DNA of 64,000 nt from Stenotrophomonas_A sp035629025. GTDB taxonomy: Bacteria; Pseudomonadota; Gammaproteobacteria; Xanthomonadales; Xanthomonadaceae. Location of the stretch: assembly GCA_035629025.1 (NCBI GenBank), contig DASPIU010000016.1:3231-67230 (forward strand), given 5' to 3'. Shown in pieces: positions 15,815 through 23,859 of the stretch. How positions within the stretch are numbered: position 1 is the stretch's first letter; each line of letters opens with the position of its first letter. A program made the position numbers and the translations under genes. Below the pieces are notes generated by a model. That model was not told the origin of the DNA and made no database searches. It saw nothing but the letters and a program-made list of their open reading frames with translations.

Positions 15815-18658
15815 ATGTACCGATCCGAACGGCTACGCCGTCGCCCGCTCGCCGCGGCGGCAAGCCTGCTGCTGAGCGCCGGGCTTGCCCAGGCGCAGGA
15901 AGCGGCAAGCAATGCCAAGACCCTGGATGCGGTGACGGTGACCGGCACCCGCATCAAGGGCCAGAACATGACCGCTTCCAGCCCGGTGATGGAAGTCAAC
16001 GCAGAAGCCTTCCAGCAAAGCGGCGCCACCCGCGTCGAGGATCTGCTCAACCAGTATCCGCAGTTGTCGGCCCGCTTCGACGGTTTCGAGAACAATGGCG
16101 CAGTTGGCTATGGCACGGTGGCGCTGCGCAATCTCGGCCCCGAGCGCACGCTGACCCTGCTCAACGGCCGTCGCCTATCCGCCGGCAGTGGGGAAACCAC
16201 CGACGTGAGCATCATCCCCTATGCCCTGGTCAAGCGCGTGGACGTGCTCACCGGTGGCGCTTCGGCGGTCTATGGGTCGGACGCCGTGGCTGGCGTGGTG
16301 AACTTCATGCTCGACGACGAATTTGAAGGCGTGATGGCCAAGGTCGGCTATTCGGGCTACCAGCACAACAACGACAACCGCTACATGCGCCAGCTTGCCG
16401 ACAAGGCCGGCTATGCCTATCCGCGGGGCAATTCCGGGCTGGGCGGCATCGCGCGCAACGTCGATCTGGCCATTGGCGGCAAGTTCGGCGAGAGCGGCCA
16501 CGCCATGGGCTGGGTCACCTGGCGCAAGAACGAAGCGCTGATGCAGGGCGACCGCGATTACAGCGCCTGCTCCCTGAATGGCGCCGGCACCGCGTGCGGC
16601 GGCTCCGGCACCTCCGATCCGCCGAACTTCCTGCTGGTGGATGGCGACGGCCGCAGCCGCTACGCCAACCTCGGCGCCGATGGGCGCTGGCTGCCCGGGC
16701 AGGCAGGTTTGTACAACTACGCGCCGCAGAACTTCTATCAACGCCCGGACGAAGACCTTACCGGCGGGTTCGCGCTGAAGTACGAAATCGCCCCGCAATT
16801 CCAGCCCTATCTCGAAGGCCAGTTCGTCAACCACAAATCCAGCACGCAGCTCGCACCGAGCGGCACCTTCTTCGGTGACAAGCTGGTCATGACCTGCAAC
16901 GATCCACTGATCGGCACCCTGTGCGGCGACCTTGGCCTGCCCGGCGACAGCACCGAGGTGTATGTGGGCAAGCGCAACGTCGAGGGCGGGCCGCGTGTCA
17001 GCACCAGCGACACCACCACCTTCCGCATCGTGGCCGGCGCCAAGGGCGACCTCAGTCCGCGCTGGTCCTACGATGCCTACTTCCTGTATGCGCGCAACAG
17101 CACCACCAGCATCGGCCGCAACGACTTCCTCAGGGACAAGGTGGTCAGCGCGCTGCGTGGCTGCCAGCCGGGCTCCTTCAGCGGCTGCATCCCGTACAAC
17201 GTCTGGGTACCCAATGGCGTCACTCCGGCGGCGGCGGCCGCGCTGGCCGGGACCAGCCTGCAGGAATGGAACACCACGCTGAAGGTCCTGTCGGGCTACG
17301 TCAGCGGCGACACCGGCTGGGCCCTGCCCTAGGCCGGCGATGACAGCTTCAAGGTGGTCGGCGGCATGGAATGGCGCGATCAGCGCTATGCCACCACCTC
17401 CGACAGCAACACCCGCACCGGCAACTTCGCTGGCGCCGGCGGACCGCGCCCGGATGTGAGTGGCGCCTACAACGTCACCGAGGTGTTCCTGGAAGGCGCC
17501 TTGCCGATCGTCACCAACGCCGGCCCCCTGGACCGTCTCGCCGCCGACCTCGGCTATCGCTATTCGGACTATTCGACCTCCGGTGGCGTGAACACCTACA
17601 AGTTCGGCCTCACCGCCGCGCTGCTCGATGGCCGCCTGCGGCTGCGCGGCGGCTGGAACCGCGCCATCCGCGGCCCCAGCGTCAACGCCTTGTTCCGCCC
17701 GCAGACCCTGGCCCTGTGGAACGGCAATGACCCCTGCTCCGGGTCCAAGCCAGAATTCAGCGCCGAGCAGTGCGCGCGCACCGGCGTCATGGCTGCCCAA
17801 TACGGCAACGTCCTGCCCAGCCCGGCCTCGCAGTACAACATGCTCTCCGGCGGCAACACCCAGCTGGCGCCCGAGCGCGCCGACACCTGGACGATCGGGG
17901 CCGCCTTCAGCCCGGTGCGCAATCTCGACATGAGCGTGGACTACTACGACATCCGCATTCGCGACGCGATCACCACCATCGGCGCCAGCACCGTGCTGCG
18001 CAGCTGCGCGCAGAACGGCCTGCCGGCGCTGTGCGACCGCGTGCAGCGCAACGCGCAGACCGGCGACCTGTGGGTAGGCAACGACCGGCAGAACGCGGGC
18101 TATGTGCGCAACGTCTTCAACAACTTCGGCAACTTCTACTACCGCGGCGTGGATCTGAGCGTGCGCTATCGCTGGACCCTGGGCCCCGGCAGCCTGGTCG
18201 CCGACATGGTCGGCAGCTATGCGCTGAAGCAGAAGAACGAACCGATCCCGGGCGTGGCCAGCGCAACGTATGACTGCGCCGGACGCATCAACGAGTCCTG
18301 CAACTCGCCCAAGTGGCGCCACGTCGCCAACCTGCGCTACAACTGGAGCGATTACTCGGTCGGCCTGCGCTGGCGCTATGTCGGCGCGGTGGACTACATC
18401 AACACCGACGGCACGCGCGGCACCAGCGATCAACTGGTGGCGCAGAACGGCGGCATCAACGCGGCCAACTACATCGACCTCAACGGCTCGCTGCGCTTCG
18501 GTGGCGGCTGGGAATGGACCGCCGGCGTGAACAACGTCTTCGACCGCGCCCCGCCACTGGTGGGCTCGGCGCTGATCGCGCAGGGCAACGCCAATTCCCC
18601 GAACGGATACAACCCGGCAGGCCGCTATCTGTTCACCAGCCTGGCCTACCGCTACTGA
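15815..18658 (+). pseudogene. TonB-dependent receptor interrupted by an in-frame amber codon
   Basis: The frame from the ATG at 15815 (AGGAGA upstream) encodes a 947-codon outer-membrane receptor: signal peptide ending AGLAQAQ, a TonB-box-like LDAVTVTG, a plug domain (EDLLNQYPQL, LRNLGPERTLTLLNGRR, VDVLTGGASAVYGSDA), and a 22-strand barrel that ends in YLFTSLAYRY with the terminal aromatic. Codon 506 (17330-17332) is TAG. The same frame continues without any other stop and reads AGDDSFKVVGGMEWRDQRY, exactly the barrel sequence expected, so one CAG-to-TAG change explains it. No usable restart keeps the plug. It may be a true pseudogene, a recent mutation, or a sequencing error. The substrate is unknown. 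Confidence 0.88.
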
Positions 18659-18783
18659 GTACAGGGGGCGCCGGGGCCGGCCGTCCGCGGCCCCGGCAGT
18701 TTCCGTACCCGGGCGGATGGGTATACAGTCCGGGGCATCGTCCGGCGCGGTTGCCGGCCACTCGATGCCCTGGGAGGGGACTC

Positions 18784-19227
18784 ATGCGCAAGATCCGCCA
18801 CGTTTTGCTGCTCGCACTGCCGCTGCTCGGCTTCAGCCTGGCCGCGCACGCCGCCGACGGCGCCGCCGGCCGCTGGAAGACCATTGACGACAAGACCGGC
18901 AAGGTGAAGTCCATCGTGGAGATCAGCCAGGCAGCCAACGGCACGCTGACCGGCAAGGTCGTCGAAATCCTGCATTCGGACCGCGGCCCGAACCCGGTCT
19001 GCGACAAGTGCGACGGCGAGCGCAAGAACAAGCCGGTCAAGGGCATGACCATTCTCTGGAACCTCAAGGCCGACGACGCCAGCCACTGGTCCGGCGGCAC
19101 CATCCTCGACCCGGCCAACGGCAAGACCTACAAGTCGAAGATGGAACTGCAGCCGGGCGGGCAGAAGCTCGACGTGTCCGGCTGCGTGATGTTCATCTGC
19201 CGGGCGCAGACCTGGGTTCGCGAATAA
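18784..19227 (+). CDS. Secreted DUF2147 family protein
   Basis: The 147-residue protein has a signal peptide of about 23 residues (LLLALPLLGFSLAAHA) and a DUF2147 beta-barrel-like domain starting GRWKTIDDKTGKVKSIVEI. Two cysteine pairs, CDKC and CVMFIC, could form disulfides in the periplasm. The function of the family is not established. GGGAGGGG lies just upstream of the ATG, and a -10-like TATACA is at 18722-18727. It follows the broken receptor gene by 125 bp on the same strand. Confidence 0.85.
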   Translation: MRKIRHVLLLALPLLGFSLAAHAADGAAGRWKTIDDKTGKVKSIVEISQAANGTLTGKVVEILHSDRGPNPVCDKCDGERKNKPVKGMTILWNLKADDASHWSGGTILDPANGKTYKSKMELQPGGQKLDVSGCVMFICRAQTWVRE

Positions 19228-19253
19228 GCGGCCAGGCCTCTGCCCCGACACCC

Positions 19254-19281
19254 GACCCGGCTCCGGCCGGGTCGTTCGTTT
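19254..19281 (+). terminator. Probable terminator after the DUF2147 gene
   Basis: GACCCGG (19254-19260) pairs with CCGGGTC (19267-19273) over a 6-nt loop and is followed by the T-rich GTTCGTTT. It lies 27 bp after the DUF2147 stop. The T run is broken, so efficiency is uncertain. Confidence 0.55.
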
Positions 19282-19363
19282 CTGCCATGCGATAATCCGC
19301 GGCTCTGCGCGTCACCGCCTTCGCGTTACCGCGCCCCCGCCCCCTGCCAGGCTCTCATCCATC

Positions 19364-21433
19364 ATGTCCCGCACCGCGCTTGTCACCACTGCCCTGCCCT
19401 ACGCCAACGGTCCGCTGCACCTAGGCCACCTGGTGGGCTACATCCAGGCCGACATCTGGGTGCGTGCCCGGCGCCTGCGCGGCGACAAGACCTGGTTCGT
19501 CTGCGCCGACGACACCCACGGCACGCCGATCATGCTTGCCGCCGAGAAGGCCGGAGTGAGCCCGGAAACCTTCATCGCCAGCATCCAGGCCAGCCACGAG
19601 CGCGACTTTGCCGCCTTCGGCGTGGCCTTCGACCATTACGACTCGACCAACTCCGACGCCAACCGCGCGCTGACCGAAGCCTTCTACCAGCGTCTGGACG
19701 CCGGCGGCCACATCAGCCGCCGCTCGGTGGCGCAGTTCTACGACCCGGCCAAGGGCATGTTCCTGCCGGACCGCTACATCAAGGGCATCTGCCCGAACTG
19801 CGGCAGCGCCGACCAGTACGGCGACAACTGCGAAGTGTGCGGCGCCACCTATGCGCCGACCGATCTGAAGGAACCGAAGTCGGTGATTTCCGGCGCCACG
19901 CCGGAAATCCGCGATTCGGAGCATTTCTTCTTCGAGGTCGGCCGCTTCGAGAGCTTCCTGCGGCAGTGGCTGGCCGGCGATGTCGCCCTGCCCGGGGTCA
20001 AGGCCAAGCTGATGGAATGGCTCGACGCCGAAGGCGGCCTGCGCGCATGGGACATCTCGCGCGATGCGCCGTACTTCGGTTTCCAGATCCCCGGCCACCC
20101 CGGCAAGTATTTCTACGTGTGGCTGGATGCGCCGATCGGATACCTGAGCAGCTTCGGCAACCTGTGCGCGCAGATCGGCGAGGACTTCGAGCAGCATCTG
20201 GCCGCCGGCAGCGCCACCGAGCTGCATCACTTCATTGGCAAGGACATCGTCAACTTCCACGGCCTGTTCTGGCCGGCGGTGCTGCACGGCAGCGGCCATC
20301 GCGCGCCCACCCGCCTGCATGTCAACGGCTACCTCACCGTGGACGGCGCCAAGATGTCCAAGTCACGCGGCACCTTCGTCATGGCGCGCACCTATCTGGA
20401 CGTGGGCCTGGAGCCGGAAGCGCTGCGCTACTACTTCGCGGCCAAGTCCTCCGGCGGCGTGGACGACCTGGACCTCAACCTGGGCGACTTCATCGCGCGG
20501 GTCAACGCTGATCTGGTTGGCAAGTTCGTCAACCTCGCCAGCCGCTGCGCCGGCTTCATCAGCAAGCGCTTCGACGGCCGCCTGGCCGCGGAGCTGCCGG
20601 ACCGCGCGCAGTACGAGCGTTTCGTCGCGGCGCTGGCACCGATCCGCGAAGCCTACGAACGCAACGATCCGGCCAGTGCGATCCGCCAGGCGATGGCCCT
20701 GGCCGACGAGGCCAACAAGTACATCGACGAAACCAAGCCCTGGGTGATCGCCAAGCAGGAGGGCGCCGATGCGCAACTGCAGGCGGTGTGCACGCAGGGC
20801 TTGAACCTGTTCCGCGTGCTGGTGGCCGCGCTCAAGCCGATCCTGCCGCGCACCAGTGCCGAGGCCGAGGCCTTCCTCTCGGCACCGATGACCAGCTGGG
20901 ACGACATCGCCATGCCGCTGGCCGATGGCCACGTCATCCAGCCCTACACCGCCCTGTTCACCCGTATCGAACCGAAACTGATTGACGCCATGACCGACGC
21001 ATCCAAGGACACCCTGGCCGCCGCGCCCACCCCCGCGCCCGCCAAGCCCACCCCCGCCCCGGCCACCCCTCCTGCAGGAGCGGCTTCAGCCGCGACCACC
21101 AACCACATCACCATCGAAGACTTCTCCAAACTGGACCTGCGCATCGGCAAGGTACTCGCCTGCGAGTTCGTGGAAGGTTCCGACAAGCTGCTGCGCTTCG
21201 AGCTGGACGCCGGCGAGCTCGGCAAGCGGCAGATTTTCTCGGGCATCCGCGGCAGCTACGGCGAGCCGGAAAAGCTGGTCGGCCGCAACGTGGTGTTCAT
21301 CGCCAACCTCGCCCCGCGCAAGATGCGCTTCGGCGTCAGCGAAGGCATGATCCTGTCGGCCGGCTTCGACGGCGGCGCACTGGCGCTGCTGGACGCCGAC
21401 AGCGCCGCGCAGCCAGGCATGCCGGTGCGCTGA
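19364..21433 (+). CDS. metG: Methionyl-tRNA synthetase with C-terminal tRNA-binding domain
   Basis: MetG charges tRNA-Met. The 689-residue protein has the HIGH motif (ANGPLHLGHLVGY), a zinc knuckle (CPNCG...CEVCG), the KMSKSRG loop, the anticodon-binding helices, and a C-terminal EMAP/OB domain (ITIEDFSKLDLRIGKVL) used for dimerisation and tRNA binding. The linker between body and OB domain is Pro/Ala-rich, and codons 571-579 are a REP palindrome read as protein (AGAASAATT). A -10-like GATAAT lies at 19291-19296. A HAD phosphatase gene starts 4 bp after the stop. Confidence 0.98.
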   Translation: MSRTALVTTALPYANGPLHLGHLVGYIQADIWVRARRLRGDKTWFVCADDTHGTPIMLAAEKAGVSPETFIASIQASHERDFAAFGVAFDHYDSTNSDANRALTEAFYQRLDAGGHISRRSVAQFYDPAKGMFLPDRYIKGICPNCGSADQYGDNCEVCGATYAPTDLKEPKSVISGATPEIRDSEHFFFEVGRFESFLRQWLAGDVALPGVKAKLMEWLDAEGGLRAWDISRDAPYFGFQIPGHPGKYFYVWLDAPIGYLSSFGNLCAQIGEDFEQHLAAGSATELHHFIGKDIVNFHGLFWPAVLHGSGHRAPTRLHVNGYLTVDGAKMSKSRGTFVMARTYLDVGLEPEALRYYFAAKSSGGVDDLDLNLGDFIARVNADLVGKFVNLASRCAGFISKRFDGRLAAELPDRAQYERFVAALAPIREAYERNDPASAIRQAMALADEANKYIDETKPWVIAKQEGADAQLQAVCTQGLNLFRVLVAALKPILPRTSAEAEAFLSAPMTSWDDIAMPLADGHVIQPYTALFTRIEPKLIDAMTDASKDTLAAAPTPAPAKPTPAPATPPAGAASAATTNHITIEDFSKLDLRIGKVLACEFVEGSDKLLRFELDAGELGKRQIFSGIRGSYGEPEKLVGRNVVFIANLAPRKMRFGVSEGMILSAGFDGGALALLDADSAAQPGMPVR
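21074..21098. repeat. REP palindrome inside the metG coding sequence
   Basis: GCAGGAGCGGCTTCAGCCGC followed by GACCA is a complete REP unit of the type found between genes elsewhere in the window. It begins exactly on a codon boundary (codon 571) and is translated as part of the Pro/Ala linker that precedes the OB domain, so it is tolerated in a flexible region. Confidence 0.85.
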
Positions 21434-21437
21434 AGCG

Positions 21438-22028
21438 GTGCAGCTGGCCCTCTTCGACTTCGATAACACGGTGACGGTGTGCGATACCTACTCGCGCTTC
21501 CTGCGCCGTATTGCCACGCCGGCGCAGCTGGCACGCGCGCGCTGGACGATGGGGCCCTGGATACTCGCCTATCGTGCTGGCCTGGTTTCACCCAGCGCCG
21601 TCCGCGTGCGCGCAACGCGGATGGCCTTCACCGGTCGTCTCGAAGCGGAAATCGTTGATCACGGGATTGCGTACGCGGAGCAGACGCTGCCCGCGCTGCT
21701 GCGTCCTCAAATGATGCAGCGGATCGTCTGGCATCAGGCTCAGGGCCATGAGGTCGCAGTGGTATCCGGCTCGCTCGACACGTATCTCGCTCCGTGGTGC
21801 GAGCGGCATGGCCTGGCGTTGATCTGCAACCGCCTGGAGAGCGGGCAAGGCCGGTTGACCGGGCGCTACGCCGATGGTGACCGGGGTGCGCACAAGGCAG
21901 CGGACGTCCGCGCGCGCTACGATCTGTCGCGATACGAAAGAATCCACGCCTACGGTGACAGCGGCGAGGACCGGCCGATGCTGGCGCTGGCGCATGAGCG
22001 CTGGTACCGCGGCCATCGCCTTGCCTGA
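21438..22028 (+). CDS. HAD-IB family phosphatase
   Basis: The 196-residue protein has the HAD motifs: DxD as D7-F-D9 in LALFDFDNTVT, the motif II serine in VAVVSGSLD, a lysine in GAHKAADV, and the metal-binding YGDSGEDRPML. The cap helices fit the HAD-IB subfamily, which contains phosphoserine phosphatase-like enzymes. The substrate is unknown. The start is GTG at 21438, 4 bp after the metG stop, so it is probably coupled to metG, and the family sequence begins right there. Confidence 0.85.
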   Translation: MQLALFDFDNTVTVCDTYSRFLRRIATPAQLARARWTMGPWILAYRAGLVSPSAVRVRATRMAFTGRLEAEIVDHGIAYAEQTLPALLRPQMMQRIVWHQAQGHEVAVVSGSLDTYLAPWCERHGLALICNRLESGQGRLTGRYADGDRGAHKAADVRARYDLSRYERIHAYGDSGEDRPMLALAHERWYRGHRLA

Positions 22029-22051
22029 CCCGCGCAGCCTGACGCCACGCA

Positions 22052-22462
22052 ATGAGTACATCGCAAACTGACCTGGTCGAACGCCTCGACCGCCTGCTGC
22101 CGCAGACGCAATGCGGCCAGTGCGGTTTTGCCGGCTGCCGCCCGTATGCGGAGGCGATGGCGCAGGGCGAGGCGGCGGTAGACCGCTGCCCTCCCGGTGG
22201 CGACAGCGGCGCGCGGGCGCTGGCGGCGCTGCTGGCGGTGGCGCCGTTGCCCTATGACCGCAATCGCGGCGAGCACAAGCCAGCGCAGGTCGCGTTGATC
22301 ATCGAGCCGGACTGCATTGGCTGCACCAAGTGCATCCAGGCCTGCCCGGTGGATGCGATCGTCGGCGGCGCCAAGCACATGCATACGGTGATCGCGCCGC
22401 TGTGCACGGGATGCGAGTTGTGCGTGCCGGCGTGCCCGGTGGATTGCATTGTGCTGAGGTAA
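22052..22462 (+). CDS. rnfB: Stand-alone RnfB-like iron-sulfur protein
   Basis: The 136-residue protein has an N-terminal [4Fe-4S] RnfB-type domain with C21, C24, C29 and C46 (CGQCGFAGC), followed by two ferredoxin clusters (CIGCTKCIQACPVDA and CTGCELCVPACPVDC). Unlike RnfB of the Rnf membrane complex, it has no N-terminal membrane helix, and no rnfACDGE genes are near. It may act as a soluble electron carrier. Its neighbours are metG and the HAD gene, 23 bp upstream. The gene symbol is by similarity only; a partner is not known. Confidence 0.85.
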   Translation: MSTSQTDLVERLDRLLPQTQCGQCGFAGCRPYAEAMAQGEAAVDRCPPGGDSGARALAALLAVAPLPYDRNRGEHKPAQVALIIEPDCIGCTKCIQACPVDAIVGGAKHMHTVIAPLCTGCELCVPACPVDCIVLR

Positions 22463-22563
22463 CCGCTCCTTGCAGGCGCGGCTGTAGGAGCGGCTGTAGG
22501 AGCGTCTTCAGCCGCGACCAGGATCTCTCAGATGGCGGTCGCGGCTGATGCCGCTCCTACAAC
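22463..22563. repeat. REP cluster after the RnfB-like gene
   Basis: At least three REP arms are present: a partial CTCCTTGCAGGCGCGGCTG, then GTAGGAGCGGCTGTAGGAGCG where a unit is duplicated head to tail, then TTCAGCCGCGACC, a linker with a GATCTCTCAGATGGCGG motif, and the inverted GCGGCTGATGCCGCTCCTAC. It lies between convergent genes. Confidence 0.85.
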
Positions 22564-22591
22564 AGTGCGTCCATCAGGCATCGGAGCGCAG

Positions 22592-22936
22592 CTACACCGC
22601 CGCCGTCACCACGATCTCGATCTTCCAATCCGGGCAGGCCAGTTTGGCCTCCACCGTGGCGCGGGCCGGGGTGAAGCCGGGTGCCACCCATTCGTCCCAG
22701 ACTTCGTTCATCGCGGCGAAGTCGGCGATGTCGGCCAGGAAGATTTCCGCGCGCAGGATCTTGGTCTTGTCGGTGCCGCCCAGGGTCAACAGGCGATCGA
22801 TTTCGCCCAGCACCTGCCGGGTCTGGCCCTTGATGTCGGCGCTGGCGTCCTCGGCAATCTGCCCGGCGAGATAGCACACGCCATGGTGGACGGTCATTTC
22901 CGACATGCGCGGGCCGGTTTCGTATCGTTGCAGCAT
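22592..22936 (-). CDS. RidA family protein (reactive enamine/imine deaminase-like)
   Basis: RidA proteins hydrolyse reactive 2-aminoacrylate-type intermediates. The 114-residue protein has the YjgF fold features GVCYLAGQIAEDASADIKGQ, a conserved acidic DKTKILRAEIFLAD stretch, and PARATVEAKLACPDWKIEI. The conserved family arginine is present in the ARATVE segment, but the strict SKAVVANGF-type N-terminus is absent, so this is probably a RidA paralogue. It follows the DUF998 gene with a TGATG overlap and is likely cotranscribed. Confidence 0.88.
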   Translation of the reverse strand: MLQRYETGPRMSEMTVHHGVCYLAGQIAEDASADIKGQTRQVLGEIDRLLTLGGTDKTKILRAEIFLADIADFAAMNEVWDEWVAPGFTPARATVEAKLACPDWKIEIVVTAAV

Positions 22937-23628
22937 CAGCGGTTCTCGCAGGTGGGTTCGGAAGCATTGTCACGCGATTGGCGTGAGGACGCAGCCTGCG
23001 CGCCACGGGCCAGGTACAGGCCGACCAGCACCAGCCAGGCCACGATCAGCACGATGGCACTTTTCTGCCCCAGGCCGCGCGGGCCAATGCGCAGCACCGC
23101 ATGGGCGAACAGCACAGCGAAGGCGACCACGCCCAGCCACCCCGCCGGCGCGGCCAGCCGCTGCCAGCGCGGATCGCGGCGGAAGCGCCAGGATTGCAGA
23201 AGGATGGCGGCAATCACGCACAGGAAGGCGCCTTGCGCGGCCAACAGGTGGATACCGAGCGCGGCATTCGGGGCGTACTGCGGCAGGTAACTGTCGCCGA
23301 TGGCCACTGTCGCCAGGCCCAGCGCCGCCGCGCAGAACAATCCCGTCACTGTCACGCTGCGCGCGCCAGGCGCCGCGCTGGCGCGCACGCCGAACGCCAG
23401 CCCGACGATCGCCAGTGCCAGCAGGCAGTAAGCCACGCGCAGCGACAGGCCATACGGACCGTGCAGATAAAGGCTCAACTGCGCCGTCGTCCAGGTGAGG
23501 TCGCCGCGCAGCAGTTGCAGCACCACCACCCACGCCACGAACGTGCAGCCCGCCGCCGCGGCGATCGCGCCGCTGCGCACCGCCCAGACAGGCAGCGCGG
23601 GAAGTTCTGAAAGCTCGCTCGACGACAT
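22936..23628 (-). CDS. DUF998 family integral membrane protein
   Basis: The 230-residue protein has six predicted membrane helices, with the family pattern of short loops and GVRASAAPGA, LGIHLLAAQGAFLCVIAAI and LGQKSAIVLIVAWLVLVG. No enzymatic motif is visible. DUF998 proteins have no firmly assigned role that I know of. The gene overlaps the ridA-like gene downstream (TGATG) and is divergent from mprF with about 230 bp between them, in which I see only a possible -10 TATGAT at 23695-23700. Confidence 0.75.
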   Translation of the reverse strand: MSSSELSELPALPVWAVRSGAIAAAAGCTFVAWVVVLQLLRGDLTWTTAQLSLYLHGPYGLSLRVAYCLLALAIVGLAFGVRASAAPGARSVTVTGLFCAAALGLATVAIGDSYLPQYAPNAALGIHLLAAQGAFLCVIAAILLQSWRFRRDPRWQRLAAPAGWLGVVAFAVLFAHAVLRIGPRGLGQKSAIVLIVAWLVLVGLYLARGAQAASSRQSRDNASEPTCENR

Positions 23629-23859
23629 ACGTTCCCCGGGCAGGCCACACAGCCGCCATCAGTGCGATGGCATCCGTGGCGATGGCAATGGCCTTATGAT
23701 GCGCGCCTGCGCACGGCGGGGCCAAGGCCCGTGCCGTCGCTGCCTCTCCCCCGCCCGCCTTCCGGCCACCCAGATGCCCGCGAGCCAGTTCGAGCCACGC
23801 CGCACACCTGCGCCGGCCATGGCCTCCCGCGTTGCCCGCGTTCGACGAGACTGCCGTAC

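Noticed and set aside
16175..18433. 752-codon minus-strand frame opposite the TonB receptor
   Set aside because: Same GC-driven effect; low-complexity, no motif or start signal. It does not explain the amber codon.
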